Assembly: GCA_022316685.1 (NCBI GenBank)
Contig: JAKJHU010000230.1
Span: 408,193-472,192, forward strand
Origin: Progne subis subis
Taxonomy: Eukaryota > Chordata > Aves > Passeriformes > Hirundinidae
Direction: 5' to 3'
DNA: 64,000 nucleotides
A program made the position numbers and the translations under genes. Below are positions 22,491 through 32,962 of this stretch, in pieces; positions within the stretch are counted from its first letter, which is position 1; the number at the start of each line of letters is the position of its first letter. A model generated the notes under the pieces. The model searched no databases. It saw only the letters and a list, made by a program, of their open reading frames with translations, and was not told the DNA's origin.

Positions 22491-24799
22491 GAAGCAGCGA
22501 GTCCGAGGGACACCAGGCCCTGTGCGAGTGCGGATAAGCACAGATATTCCCAGGGTTTCTCTCCTGCCTTTTCCACTCCTGTAGGAATGTCCTTCCACTC
22601 CCTTTCCCCTTCTAACCAGAACATGGATCTGCACTGGGGGTCTGTGAGGCCACCCCTGCTCATCCTCAATTATTCATCCTCAGTTATTCCCAAACCAGCC
22701 AAAAGCCCTCACTGAGACCAAACCAAGCCCTGGGCCTCATTTTGAGTTTGAAGAGGAAAAAATCCCCTGTGAATCCCCGGGGGGTGGAAGACTCAAAAAG
22801 CTTTTTATTTTATTTATTTTATTTAGCCACTGTGTCCACGTCCCGTTGTCACAGATAACGCTGTTTTGTCTAACTGGGAAGGCAGAGGAGCTCTCCACCT
22901 CAAAACAGGGCTCAGAAATTCCAGTGCAGAGCAAAACAGCTGAGCAGATTGGTTTGGGTTTTGATCTTGCTGTGGCCAATGGGACTCAGCCTGAGCAATG
23001 TTTTTCCTGCTTTATCTCCACGATAAACACTGGAAAATGCTCTTGCTGATAGGATACCTGGAAACTGGTTTTGTTGTTGAGGAGCTCCAGAGCCTTCTTT
23101 TCCTTATTTATGGCTCTGCCGGGAACAGGGGCAGCTGGGAAGCTGAGGAAGATCAGGGAGCTCTGCACACCTCAAGGTTATTCCCATTTGTTTAATTCCT
23201 TGTTTTTTTCCACCCTGGGGACTGATAGCCCTTCCCTTGCTGGTTCTTTTCTACTCCTTCATCCCACCTCAGGAGCCTCTGTGTCCTAAGGGCAGCCAGA
23301 GTAATCTTCTTTGTGTTGTGTCATTATTTACCAGCCCAGTGTCAGCTCAGTGTCCTCAAGGTTTGATTTACACCTCCACTTCATGCAAATTTACCTCCAA
23401 TTAGCGCAGATTTACCCCCAGTCTTGTTTAATCTCCTCCTGCCAGGCTCACCCACCTGGCTGCATGGTCCCAGAGCAGATTTCCTGCTGGTTGATCCCAA
23501 AACTCCCCCTATTCAACAGAGCTGCCTGGATTGGTAAGTGCTGAACTACCCCAGAGCAGGATCTGGGAATTGATTTTGTTTATAATTCCTGATTTTGGCA
23601 CATGAGCTCTCCTATGAAGTCTCTGCTAATCAGCAGAGGTAAAAATATTATTTATCCTACTTTAAGGAGCTATTAAGCATGTGAGGGAAAAAAAGGAGCT
23701 GTGTCTTCACAGGAGATAAAAAAACTTGGGAGCTGCTTCTAAACACTCCTTGTCCTGAGTTGCCATTGCAGGAGTTCCATCCCATTTCCCAACTGGGAAA
23801 AGCAGGCAATAAAAACACCTTTTAACTTGGAATTACCCCTGCAGGTCCTCACTGTTGGAAACGTGCCCCAGCACAGGCTGGAGAACCTCTCAGGCTTTGG
23901 GAATTGCTTCATGTGGATTTAGAAAGCACTTGGATATTTTTCAGGCAAAGGCATGAGGGGTGAGTTTGGGTTATTCCAAAAATATGGAAAACTGCTGCTC
24001 CTGGCACATTGCACCCTGCCTGTGCTGGGCCTTCGAGTCCACACGCTCCAGGCAGGGAATGTCAGCCACTTCCAGGCTCAGAAGGTTTAAAAACCACTCA
24101 GGTTTCCAAACTGCCCATGCTCACGTGGGGGCCTCCACATTCCGATGAAATTTACCTCCAGTTAATATAAATTTACATCCCAAATTTTGTCCAATCTCCT
24201 CCTCCCAGGCTCAGATCCCTCTGGATCTTCAGTATCCCTTCCCTTCCTGCAGGATTTACAGGGAAAATCATGGGAAAGGTCCTACTTTGGCCATGTCAAG
24301 CAGAGATGAACATTAATTAATTTGCCTCATTAATGGGAAGGTAAAATTTTAGAGACAGGACAGATTTAAGTACTTACAGAAATTTAAAAATCTGAAAGCA
24401 GACCCATGAAAGGAGGCAAACTCAGGCTGGGAGTGAGAAAAATGTACCAGGAGTGCTTTTAGTCCCAGGAACATTTTATCCTGGCAGGAATCAGGGACTG
24501 AAACCTTTCACTGCTCCAGTGCTTCCATTCCCACAGCAGCCCTCTCTGGGGTCACACTGAACAACGGTTTGCAGGGTTGGGAACTGCTCCAGGTTAAATC
24601 ACCCTCACCGAAAGGAGAGGTGTGTTTGAACCCAGGCCAGCATCCCAGATGGATTCCCCACAGGAATCCTGAAGGGAGGAACTGAATGCTTGGGATAAGT
24701 CCAGGGGCTGAGGGCAGGACCCTTTTTGGGGGGATTTTTGGCTGGCAGTGATGGTTGAGCAGGGGTCCTAATCCCATCCCAAACCCATCAACTTGTCTG
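22491..24799. other. No gene seen; local partial duplications
   Basis: About 2.3 kb. A short block (23385-23460: tttacctccaattagc, atctcctcctgccaggctc) recurs in diverged form at 24148-24215. The block 24233-24442 recurs at 32963-33172. A TTTTA-type run lies at 22800-22826. No coding frame stands out. Confidence 0.5.
24233..24442 (+). repeat. 210-bp segment duplicated at 32963-33172
   Basis: From atcccttcccttcctgcagg to aggctgggagtgagaaa. The copy 8.7 kb away is in the same orientation and differs by scattered single bases. Neither is a CR1 or an LTR that I recognise, so this may be a dispersed repeat or a local segmental duplication. Confidence 0.88.
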
Positions 24800-25190
24800 G
24801 ACACCTGTCACCCTGGTTTTTCTGAGTTTTTTAAAGCCTTTTGATTGTTCATAAAATGGAGTCAGACCTTTTAGCTACTGTACAATATTAGGAGCAGTTT
24901 CTACCTTTTTCTCACACATGTGACATAAACAAATCCTTTGATTTTCATTCTCTGTCCTTTGTTCGCACATTTCTAACCTGAAAACAATTGTCACTGACAG
25001 TTGGTCTGGCCATTGGGCTGGGAGGTGAAAACTCCAGAAGCCAACCCACAGCCAGACCCACAAATGTATAAAAAGTAAGAAATAAACAGGAAGAGGGGCT
25101 CTCCACCTTGGCTCTCTCGGAGGGACAACTCTGCCCTGTGAAATCTCTCGTCTCCATGTGATTACTTTGCGTGTCCCAGTCACAGACACC
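24800..25190 (-). mobile_element. Solo LTR, family A copy 3 (6-bp TSD GACACC)
   Basis: The LTR runs 24806-25184 (379 bp), minus orientation, from TGTCACCCTGG to CCCAGTCACA. GACACC is repeated exactly at 24800-24805 and 25185-25190. It is very similar to copy 2 but lacks about 20 bases near 25110. No internal region. Confidence 0.92.
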
Positions 25191-25596
25191 AAAATGAAAC
25201 CTCTGGGAAATGGTGTTCAGCTCAGCCAGGTGGAGCAATCCCATGGAAATCAGTTTGTGTGGTAACTGCTACAGGCCCCACACTGCAGGTGTCATTCCCA
25301 GTGGGATCAGGTGTCATTCCCAGTGGGATCAGGTGTCATTCCCAGTGGGATCAGGCGTGATTCCCACGCAGAAAACCAGCCAGTGCCACATTCCACCTGA
25401 TCCCATGGGCAAGGCCTGCCACGCAGGGATTGCTTTTCACACAGCATGCTAAGGAAGCTTCTCTGGCTGGGGACATTTCCAGAGGTCCCAGGTGGAATTC
25501 TGGAGGATTTGTCCACTTCTGCCAAGCAGAGAGAACAACGCTCCAGCAGTCCATGTTCCTCTGGTAGCCTGAAGTGTGACTTCTGATTCATTCCTT
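25191..25596. other. No gene seen; contains a 22-bp array
   Basis: Holds a short minisatellite at 25287-25374 and otherwise unassigned sequence. Confidence 0.5.
25287..25374. repeat. 22-bp tandem repeat, about 4 units
   Basis: Three identical units of aggtgtcattcccagtggga plus tc, and a fourth diverged unit (aggcgtgattcccacgc). Confidence 0.95.
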
Positions 25597-25705
25597 TAGA
25601 ATCATGGAATATCCTAAGCTGGAAGGACCCACAAGGATCATCCAGTCCTGAACTGACACCCCAACAATCCCACCCTGCTCCTCAGGACATTGTCCAAATA
25701 TCCAG
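25597..25705 (-). mobile_element. CR1 3' tip
   Basis: gaatcatggaatatcctaag, ctggaaggacccacaagg and atcatccagtcctgaac match the reversed tip of the second CR1 subfamily (compare 15688 and 57505). Truncated after about 110 bases. Confidence 0.72.
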
Positions 25706-26879
25706 CTTTTTTTTCATTTTTTTCCCTCCAGTCACTTTTTTTCAGAGGTGAATTTTGCTTCTCAAACAAAATGCAGTTCTTCAAATGAAACCCCCCAAAA
25801 ATGTCATCTTCTTGCTAACTACAGATTTCAGAAGGATACTTTTACCCTCAACAACAATGGACCAAGAAGAGCTCGGGAAATGAACATTTTCTCTGCTTTC
25901 TCATTCTTTTGGATGAAGCCAGTTGTAAAAAAATAATCACAAAAAAGAAAAAAAAAAAAGTTTTTGGGTAATGAATGGTAAATTATTCATGACTTTTTGG
26001 AAGAAGAAACAACAATGTGCCTTCTGTGAATGTTAAGCCCAAGTAACCTTAGGGGGGGTGGGTTGGGCAGCATGAGTCACACGTAGGTTTTGAATTATTG
26101 ATGTTCTCCAACTGCCAGAGCTTTGCCCTGAGTGTCCCAGACCCTCCCAGGCAGGTGGAATGAGTTCCTGCAGATCCACAGGCGGTTGCACAATGGCAGC
26201 ACACGGCGGAATTTGGGGTCGTGCTGGGTTTTGAACAACCTCCCTTGCCAAAGCCTCTGTAGCCCTGCATTTTCCCAGGGGCTGTGTGCTCAGCGTTGCT
26301 GTGAGGATGGAAATATTTCCATGTGTCCCATCTGGAATGCTCCTTGATTGCTTCAGGATGGGCTTGCCCTGGGTGTTGCTCAGAGCTGGGCTTGGGGAAG
26401 GTGGGGATGATGAGGGACGAGTCTGGAGGGCACCTTCAGTCTGGGAGAGGGAAATGGGGGAGATTGGGGTGGAAAAAGGAATTAAACTGGCTGTGTGTTG
26501 TCCGTGCCTTTGTGGTTTCCAGGCACACAGTGTCCCTGTTTTCTATGCCACAGCCTCTGGTGCCCATGGAAGCTCCTCATTGTTCCCAAGTCATTCCCAG
26601 CCTTCAGAGGGTGGCCCCAGGCCTCGTTTGCTCCAAACCACCCAAACCTTGCAGAGATTCCTCCCTAATGGATTTGCTTAGCTCCACTTTGCTTCAATTC
26701 CTGGAGCAGGGAAGTGCTGAGATAAACCTCACCCTTCTGGAGAAGCTCCTGCTCTGGAGAAGGCTCTCCCTGCGAGCTCTCCAAAGGGAATTCCAGTGGT
26801 CAGCAGCCCATGCAATACTGGGAAGCTTCATCCTTGTGTTTTATGAAGGGAAGAGGAGGTTTGTCCCCAGTCTTCTGCC
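25706..26879. other. No gene seen
   Basis: Unassigned. A-rich runs lie around 25930-25962. Frames of 131 and 220 codons (26286-26985) run into the following CR1 and have no recognised family. Confidence 0.45.
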
Positions 26880-27030
26880 CACAGAAGCTGTGGCTGCCCC
26901 TGGATCCCCAGAAACGTCGAAGGCCAGCTTGGAGGGGGCCCGGAGCCACCTGGGTCAGTGGAAGGTGGCACAAGATGATCTTTAAGGTCCATTCCAACCT
27001 AAACCATTTCATAAATCCATGATTCTCTCA
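26880..27030 (+). mobile_element. CR1 LINE 3' fragment, diverged
   Basis: gaagctgtggctgcccctgg, gtcgaaggccagcttgga, cagtggaaggtgg and the tip gatctttaaggtccattcc with cctaaaccatttcat. Sequence from about 26700 (ctggagaagctcctgctctg) may be an earlier part of the same element. Confidence 0.78.
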
Positions 27031-28057
27031 CTGGGGAGAAGCAGCAGGATGACTCTACCAAGGTGACAGGGGAGGTTGTGCTGGAAGATTTTTTTGAAGG
27101 AAACTCAGGGAATCATCTCCAGACTGGGGAATTTCAGGAGTCACCCCCAAGCTCTGCACAGACCTTCTCGTATTTCCTTGTCCTTGTGCCTGCGGTTATC
27201 CCAACAGTAAGTAAATCTTTGGAATGGGAAGAACCTCTGTCCCAGGCCGCTCCTGAGGGGAAGCTGTGACATCAGGGTGGCCTTGGAAAGTGTGGGAAAA
27301 GGGGATGTGTGTCCCAAGCTGCAGGATTCAGGATTTAGCAGGAGGCGATAACCTGATTTCTAATCGGAAAAGATCATCTGAGCATATTGAATTATCATAT
27401 TATTAGGAAAATTAACCCACGAACACCAGAGGTTTATGTCCAAGAAGGAGACAGAGGAGTCCTTTTACTTTATTCCAATAAAGGGAGAGGCCATGGGGCA
27501 TTTCCCCTGGGGTCTCTCAGTTTTTTGGAGGATGCAGCCTCATTTTTATCCCAATTTCCTGGCCGCATTTCCCTCTCTCTTCCCCATGGGCTGAGGTACT
27601 TGAGAGGTGCAGACTTCCCAAAATGCCCAAGATTCCCCTTTTAATGTAAAACCCCCCTTAATTTTTAATTTTTATGGGATTTATGGGTTTTCCCCATTGT
27701 TGCTTTCATCTTTCAATATCCAATTTCATTTACAAACAAACCTACAGTTTGTTTGTAAAAGCAAGTATCTTCTTTTCCATCCATCACTCAGTAGAATCCT
27801 TGCCGTTGTTTCTCTTCTCTCTCAGTGCTGGTTTTATCCACCAGCAGACCCAGGGCTTGTTTGGAAAGACAGATCTTGTCATTCCTCTCAATATTTAGGC
27901 TATTTAATATTATGGACCAAAATGAATTAAAATCGTTGCCACCTGTTACTGCAAAAGGTGATTTTTTTGTATCTGCTGTGGCAAGGGCAGGGCTGAGCTG
28001 GTGACCCTCCCATGGCAGTGGCTCTGCTGGCCTGGATCCCACCAGGGCAGCAAAATC
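27031..28057. other. No gene seen; A/T-rich part
   Basis: Unassigned sequence, A/T rich at 27640-27960. No supported frame. Confidence 0.5.
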
Positions 28058-28145
28058 CCAGGATCACCAGGGTGGGAAGAGCCCCTCAGGATCACCCAGA
28101 GCCACCCCAGTGCCACCAGCATCACCCAAACCCTGTCCCCAAGGG
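28058..28145 (-). mobile_element. CR1 3' tip (third subfamily), copy 1
   Basis: cccaggatcaccagggtggg, agagcccctcaggatcac and ccaccagcatcacccaaacc. It is almost identical to 28343-28440, in the same orientation about 290 bases away, which suggests a local tandem duplication of the tip. Confidence 0.7.
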
Positions 28146-28342
28146 CCACACCCAGACTGTCACCCTAAAGCTCAGCTTAACTCCATCTCATCACTTTGGC
28201 TTTGCAGGAACCTGACCTTTGGATGGGAGGGACCATCCTGGAGACTCCTCACAGCCCTCGAGGTGCTGAGTCTGGGAGCAGATGAATTGTGAGTTGTGGC
28301 ACCCTGGATATTTGCTGGATGTGCAGGTGCCTCCTGCTTTTA

Positions 28343-28560
28343 TTTCATGGAATCACCGGGGTGGGAAGAATCCCTCAGGATCACCCAGTGCCACCCCAGT
28401 GCCACCAGCATCACCCAAACCCTGTCCCCAAGGGCCACATCCAGACTGCTCCTGAGCACTGCCACAGACAGTGACTGCAAACCTCCCTGGGCAGCTCAGC
28501 CCAAGGCCTGAGCACTCTGCCAGGGAAATTTTCTCTCCTCTCTCACCTGAACCCCCCTCT
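28343..28560 (-). mobile_element. CR1 3' fragment (third subfamily), copy 2
   Basis: Starts catggaatcaccggggtggg and continues through cacatccagactgctcctg, cagacagtgactgcaaacc and ctgggcagctcagcccaagg, the order seen in CR1 elements that read 'dynamic gtgactccacc ... gggcagcc' in sense. It is longer than copy 1. Confidence 0.75.
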
Positions 28561-28590
28561 TTCCATCCCCTTCCCTCCTCAGCCGGGTTG

Positions 28591-29266
28591 AAGGGTGTAA
28601 TAAAATCGCCAAGCCAAATTCCGTGAATCAAAATTTAGAATTTTATTTTGAGACTTAAACACAGTCTCCGGTAGCCACAATTAAAAGGGACAGCGTCGAA
28701 TCCCGGGGTTTCGGCAGGGGTGAACGCGGTAACCGACTCTGTCAGCCAGTTACCCCCTCTGTTCACAAATTGCGTCCAACATTGCTGGTTTTTGTACAGT
28801 CTTCCGCTGAGAGTGGACTGAGACCGTAGAACTCTTGCTTCTCGGTAGCTTCATTAGGTATTGATGTTCAGGTCCGGGCTCTGTTGGATGGATTCTCAGA
28901 GCGGAACAATGCCATGATTGCCGTGTCCGGAGAAGGTTTGGAAATGTTAAATCGGGCCGGAACAGATAAGATATCGATCTGATCTAATCATTCGATCCTT
29001 AGCGCACCCATCTCCCACTTTCCGTTCTTTTAGCCCTTTTTGTTTGGTTATCCCGAAGCGGTTCCCGGCAGGAATTCCTTTTTCCCCCAACCCTCGTGTC
29101 CCTCCGTGCAGTTTTAGTCTTAGTTAACCCTAAACACACTTTTAGGTTTACTGATCTTAAATTAGACTGAACGCAGATCAATTTTACATTGCATATTATT
29201 ACATTTCATTGTGGATTAATTACACATCACAACACGAATTAACTTCAGGTCGTATATCACAAAGGG
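28591..29266 (-). mobile_element. Solo LTR, family C (5-bp TSD AAGGG)
   Basis: The LTR runs 28596-29261 (666 bp). Its ends are TGTAATAAAATCG and GTATATCACA; read in sense these give TGTGATA...TATTACA, an imperfect terminal inverted repeat. AAGGG is repeated at 28591-28595 and 29262-29266. In sense (minus) orientation AATAAA occurs about 55 bases before the 3' end. About thirty CpGs are still present, unlike most of the window. Five-base duplications are usual for ERVL-like elements; the class call is inference. No internal region. Confidence 0.9.
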
Positions 29267-30159
29267 GAAACAAGAGCAGGGTTTTCCAAGGGAAGTTCCA
29301 CTCCAAGCGCCTCGGGATACAACCTAGGATTGGCCTGGGATCAGCATTCCCTGGCTTTTCCCAACTGTCTGGATGCTCAAACCTGGAGATTCTGCTTAAA
29401 ACAGGGACTTCAGGCCAATCCTGCAGTCTCTTGACTGATGGAGCAAATGTTTCCCTGCAAATAAACCCAGAAGGTTTCAGGAAGAAGCTTTCCAAGCATT
29501 AAATGCCAGAAATATCAACTGAAAAAAAAAAAAAAAAAAAAAAAAAAGGCGCAATTTTATTTTTACAGCTCCACCAAATGATCCATCCTGGTTGCAACCG
29601 TTCCCTCAGCCCCCCACACGAGAATCTGCCTTCATTTACTGCTCCCTTTTGTTCCCATCCAAAGCTTTTACAGGGCTGAGATCACCCTGCTTTCTGCATT
29701 TATAAAACCCTGTTGATGTCCTGCGAGTCGTTTGAACAGCAACAGGGAGTAAATAGCAGTAATTTGGGCCAGAATGCTGCAAATTATTTACTTCAGAGTC
29801 CTCCGAGGGCCTTGATGGAGTATTATTTGATTTGGGAGTGCAGCTTTGTGTGGCAGGAGGTGACAAAGGCCTGGGTGAGCTCTTGAACTGGAATTCAGCC
29901 AGGTGAGGATGTTTCCATCCTTATTAACCCCTGAAGGGTTATTTTCCCCCCTGGATCTCTGTGATATAAACCTGGAATTTGCAGAAGTATAGAAATATAA
30001 GGCCAGATGAACTATGCTCTTTTTTTTTTTTTTTTTTTTTTTTCACTGAGGTAAATGAGCGTTGTGGATGAACTGGGTTGGCTGGAAAATATCTGGAGAT
30101 GGGAACTTCCAAAGTATGGGGGGAGATGTCTCTTCCAGTAGAGGCAGCTTGGCCAAATT
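29267..30159. other. No gene seen; poly-A and poly-T tracts
   Basis: Contains A26 at 29522-29547, preceded about 60 bases upstream by AATAAA (near 29459), and T24 at 30020-30043. No coding frame recognised. Confidence 0.5.
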
Positions 30160-30440
30160 TCAGTAAAATCTTTAAATAAATTATATTTCAACTTTCTTGC
30201 CCAGATCGAAAAGCAATTTTTCAATTTTCTTGCCCAAATTAAAACACAATTTTAAAATGAATTAAATCTAAACACTTACTGCCCATATTTTCAATGCAGT
30301 CTTTAAAATAAATTAAACTTTCTTGCCTTAATTGAAATACAATTTTTAAATAAATTAAACTTCAACTTTCTTACCTTCATTTAAATACAATTTCAAAATA
30401 ACCTAAATTTCCACTTTCTTGCCTTAATTTCCACACTTGT
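30160..30440. repeat. Degenerate AT-rich tandem repeat, ~47-bp period
   Basis: The landmark ttcttgcc (or close variants) recurs at 30194, 30227, 30275, 30319, 30368 and 30416, each followed by an aatt.aaatacaattt and ..aaataaattaaac pattern. Divergence is high, so the array is old. Confidence 0.78.
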
Positions 30441-31222
30441 TGAGGGCTGAGATGAACCCTGCCATGCTCAGCAGCTGGCTATGAGAAAAGCCTGGCTCAG
30501 GGATTGCCGACTTCCCTAGGGAAAACCGACATTCCCTAATCCTGACTCCGAGGGTTCATGCACAAATTGAGGAATATTTTTGAAGGCAAAAAATTGTTGC
30601 AGAGACTTCCAGGATGGGGGGATTGGAAGGGCCCCCCATGGTCACCTGGTGTCACATCCCTGCCCCAGCAACAGCTTGGGGTTTTTTTTTTCCCTTTTTT
30701 TTCCCCCAGCTTTTCTGGAGTTGGTGTTCCAGAAATTAACACAGAAAGAACTATCCAAGGCAAAACTGATTTTCCGGGCTTGGAATTGGGAGCGGCAGAA
30801 AACCTGGCAGAAGGTCTGGTCTCAAAGGCAGGTACAGGATTTAATCGACTCAGACATCAGACAAATCCCTGCCTCAGCCCACCTGGGGCACGCAGAAGGT
30901 CTCTGTGGCCAGGACCTGGAGCAGCTGTGTGAAAAAAGGACCACAAAACTTTATTCCTGTGTGCGAGCGTCCTAGGTTGCAATGCAACGTAACCAAAAGC
31001 ACGTGTTCTATTACCATCTGCTGAAACCGGCTGGGGAGGTGTTTTCTTGATCCCTTCCATGATCCATCCCTCAGAACTCCAAGGGGGATCTTCTGTTAAT
31101 GGGCCAGCTGTTAATCCAGGTGTGGCAGAGTTCTTTATCCCCTGCAGGGATCTCTGCTGTTCCTGGCCCATCCAGGCTCACGGCAGGGCTGAGACAATTC
31201 CATCCTCCATCGGGAGATGCTG
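30441..31222. other. Exon-like segment and possible LTR end; no gene assigned
   Basis: A polypyrimidine tract ending cccccag at 30709 precedes a frame (30710-30831) reading LELVFQKLTQKELSKAK and RAWNWERQKTWQKVW, followed by gtacag. This looks like an internal exon, but I know no matching protein. From about 30949 the minus strand has AATAAAG (30949-30955) and a run of LTR-like sequence toward the minisatellite. I could find no target-site duplication for it. Confidence 0.35.
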
Positions 31223-31767
31223 CAGCCAGGGGAGGAGCCCGGCATTCCCAGCTGGATCACAGCTGGCACTGGAACAGCAGCACAGCCAGGGGAGGAGCCC
31301 GGCATTCCCAGCTGGATCACAGCTGGCACTGGAACAGCAGCACAGCCAGGGGAGGAGCCCGGCATTCCCAGCTGGATCACAGCTGGCACTGGAACAGCAG
31401 CACAGCCAGGGGAGGAGCCCGGCATTCCCAGCTGGATCACAGCTGGCACTGGAACAGCAGCACAGCCAGGGGAGGAGCCCGGCATTCCCAGCTGGATCAC
31501 AGCTGGCACTGGAACAGCAGCACAGCCAGGGGAGGAGCCCGGCATTCCCAGCTGGATCACAGCTGGCACTGGAACAGCAGCACAGCCAGGGGAGGAGCCC
31601 GGCATTCCCAGCTGGATCACAGCTGGCACTGGAACAGCAGCACAGCCAGGGGAGGAGCCCGGCATTCCCAGCTGGATCACAGCTGGCACTGGCACAGCAG
31701 CACAGCCAGGGGAGGAGCCCGGCATTCCCAGCTGGATCACAGCTGGCACTGGAACAGCAGCACAGCC
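31223..31767. repeat. 60-bp minisatellite, nine units
   Basis: Nine head-to-tail units of exactly 60 bases beginning cagccaggggaggagccc and ending gaacagcagca, plus a 5-base partial unit. Only one substitution is visible between full units (A to C at 31693). Because 60 is divisible by three and the unit has no stop, all of the long frames here (up to 318 codons on plus and 247 on minus) are open as an artefact. Confidence 0.98.
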
Positions 31768-31947
31768 CGTGTGCCCGGGATCGCCAGAGGAACCCCGGAG
31801 CCATCCCAGCACCACGGGAGCTGCAGAGGGAAACTGCCCCTGCTGCAGGATCCCTGCTGCCAGAACCACATCTGTCACTGCAGGAGGCTGGGCTGGGCTG
31901 GGACCAGCACCTGAGCAGCAGCGTGGCAGCCTGCGCTCTGACCAGGG
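31768..31947. other. No gene seen; minisatellite flank
   Basis: GC-rich sequence after the minisatellite with a short ggctgggctgg repetition near 31888. Nothing assigned. Confidence 0.5.
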
Positions 31948-32715
31948 ATGGGTTTGCTTTCTGTTTGTTCGCTTTTTTTGTACTACTACATTTTAATTTT
32001 TAATATTCCTAGTAAAGAACTTGTAGAAAATGCCTCTTCCTCTTGCTGCTGCTGCTGAGGACTCCAGGATAGTGTAGATGGATGTAGACGAGAGATCTCT
32101 GAAGTTGGGTTTTAGAAGAAGAGGTTTATTGTACGGGACATGAGGCCTTGCTCGGAGCCGCCAGGTGCAGCTGTAGCATGGCCTTGGAAGGTGGGGGCAG
32201 TGAGAGATAAAGAAATTCCAAGAGCAAGATGCAAGAGGCAAGAGAGAGGAGCAAAGGAGAAGAGCACAAAGAGACAAGAGAGAGAAGAAACAGAAGCAGG
32301 AGCCAGGCTCACTCTCGCAGCCCTCTGATAAGGGGTCTCGAGGTGGGCTGCAACAGGCTTGTGCCAGTGGGGTTACAGATACTTGATACTTCAGGGGGGT
32401 TACATGTGTGGGATGGATCATACACTGGGGGTTGTTTTCGCAGACATCCAGTAGCTAGGAACATCTTAAACATCAAAACCTACTCTCAATTCTATCTCAG
32501 TTACAGGTTTCACATTCTCAGAATCTAAGCAATCATATTTAGAGGGCTTTCTGGCTTCATCCTTCCCAACAGAACTGTTATTCCTATTCCCATATCTTTG
32601 CCTGAGAGCCCCTTAATTTCAAAATTCTAATAATTTGGAGGGAGGGGGTTTACATTCTCCATTCGAAGGGAAGCTCTGGTTTTCCCTGGCACGCACTTGT
32701 CTTTCCAAACCAAGG
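31948..32715 (+). repeat. Local duplicate A, interrupted by an LTR
   Basis: The segments 31948-32021 and 32577-32715 together match 33187-33398 (landmarks taatattcct, ttcctatt, tttgcctgagagcccctt and ctttccaaaccaag). The 550-bp LTR in the middle is absent from the other copy. Confidence 0.88.
32017..32576 (-). mobile_element. Solo LTR, family D (5-bp TSD GAACT)
   Basis: The LTR runs 32022-32571 (550 bp), TGTAGAAAATG to CTTCCCAACA. GAACT is repeated at 32017-32021 and 32572-32576, and the unoccupied duplicate at 33253-33257 has one GAACT, confirming the boundaries. Sense is minus: AATAAA lies at 32125-32130, about 100 bases from the 3' end. A long purine-rich tract lies at 32200-32310. ERVL-like by duplication length (inference). 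Confidence 0.94.
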
Positions 32716-32962
32716 CAGAGAAGCTGTCCCTGCTCATTCCTGGTGACGGGAATTGATGATCTGTGAGGGTCAGCCCGAAGCATCCAGGAATTCCTCTGGG
32801 ACTGGGGGGTTGGAAGTGCAATCCCTGTGGATGTGGGTGTGCAGACGTGACAGGAAAGAGGTGAAGAGGCAGAGATGTGAACCAGGGCCTTGTGTCCCAC
32901 CACGTGCCTGAGGTGGAGCTGCTCCACCAGAGGTGGTGGAATGCCAAGGATGAAACAGCACC

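Noticed and set aside
21755..22715. Cysteine/serine/valine-rich frames of 260 and 264 codons
   Set aside because: They are translations of the CTGTC-type array plus decayed CR1.
30940..31222. Complete LTR containing the 60-bp minisatellite
   Set aside because: AATAAAG and LTR-like wording are present on the minus strand, but no TG...CA ends with a target duplication could be found, so only a possible LTR end is mentioned.
31047..32003. 318-codon plus-strand frame (and 271/259/247/208-codon frames) over the minisatellite
   Set aside because: The 60-bp unit is divisible by three and contains no stop in several frames, so openness follows from the array, not from selection for coding.
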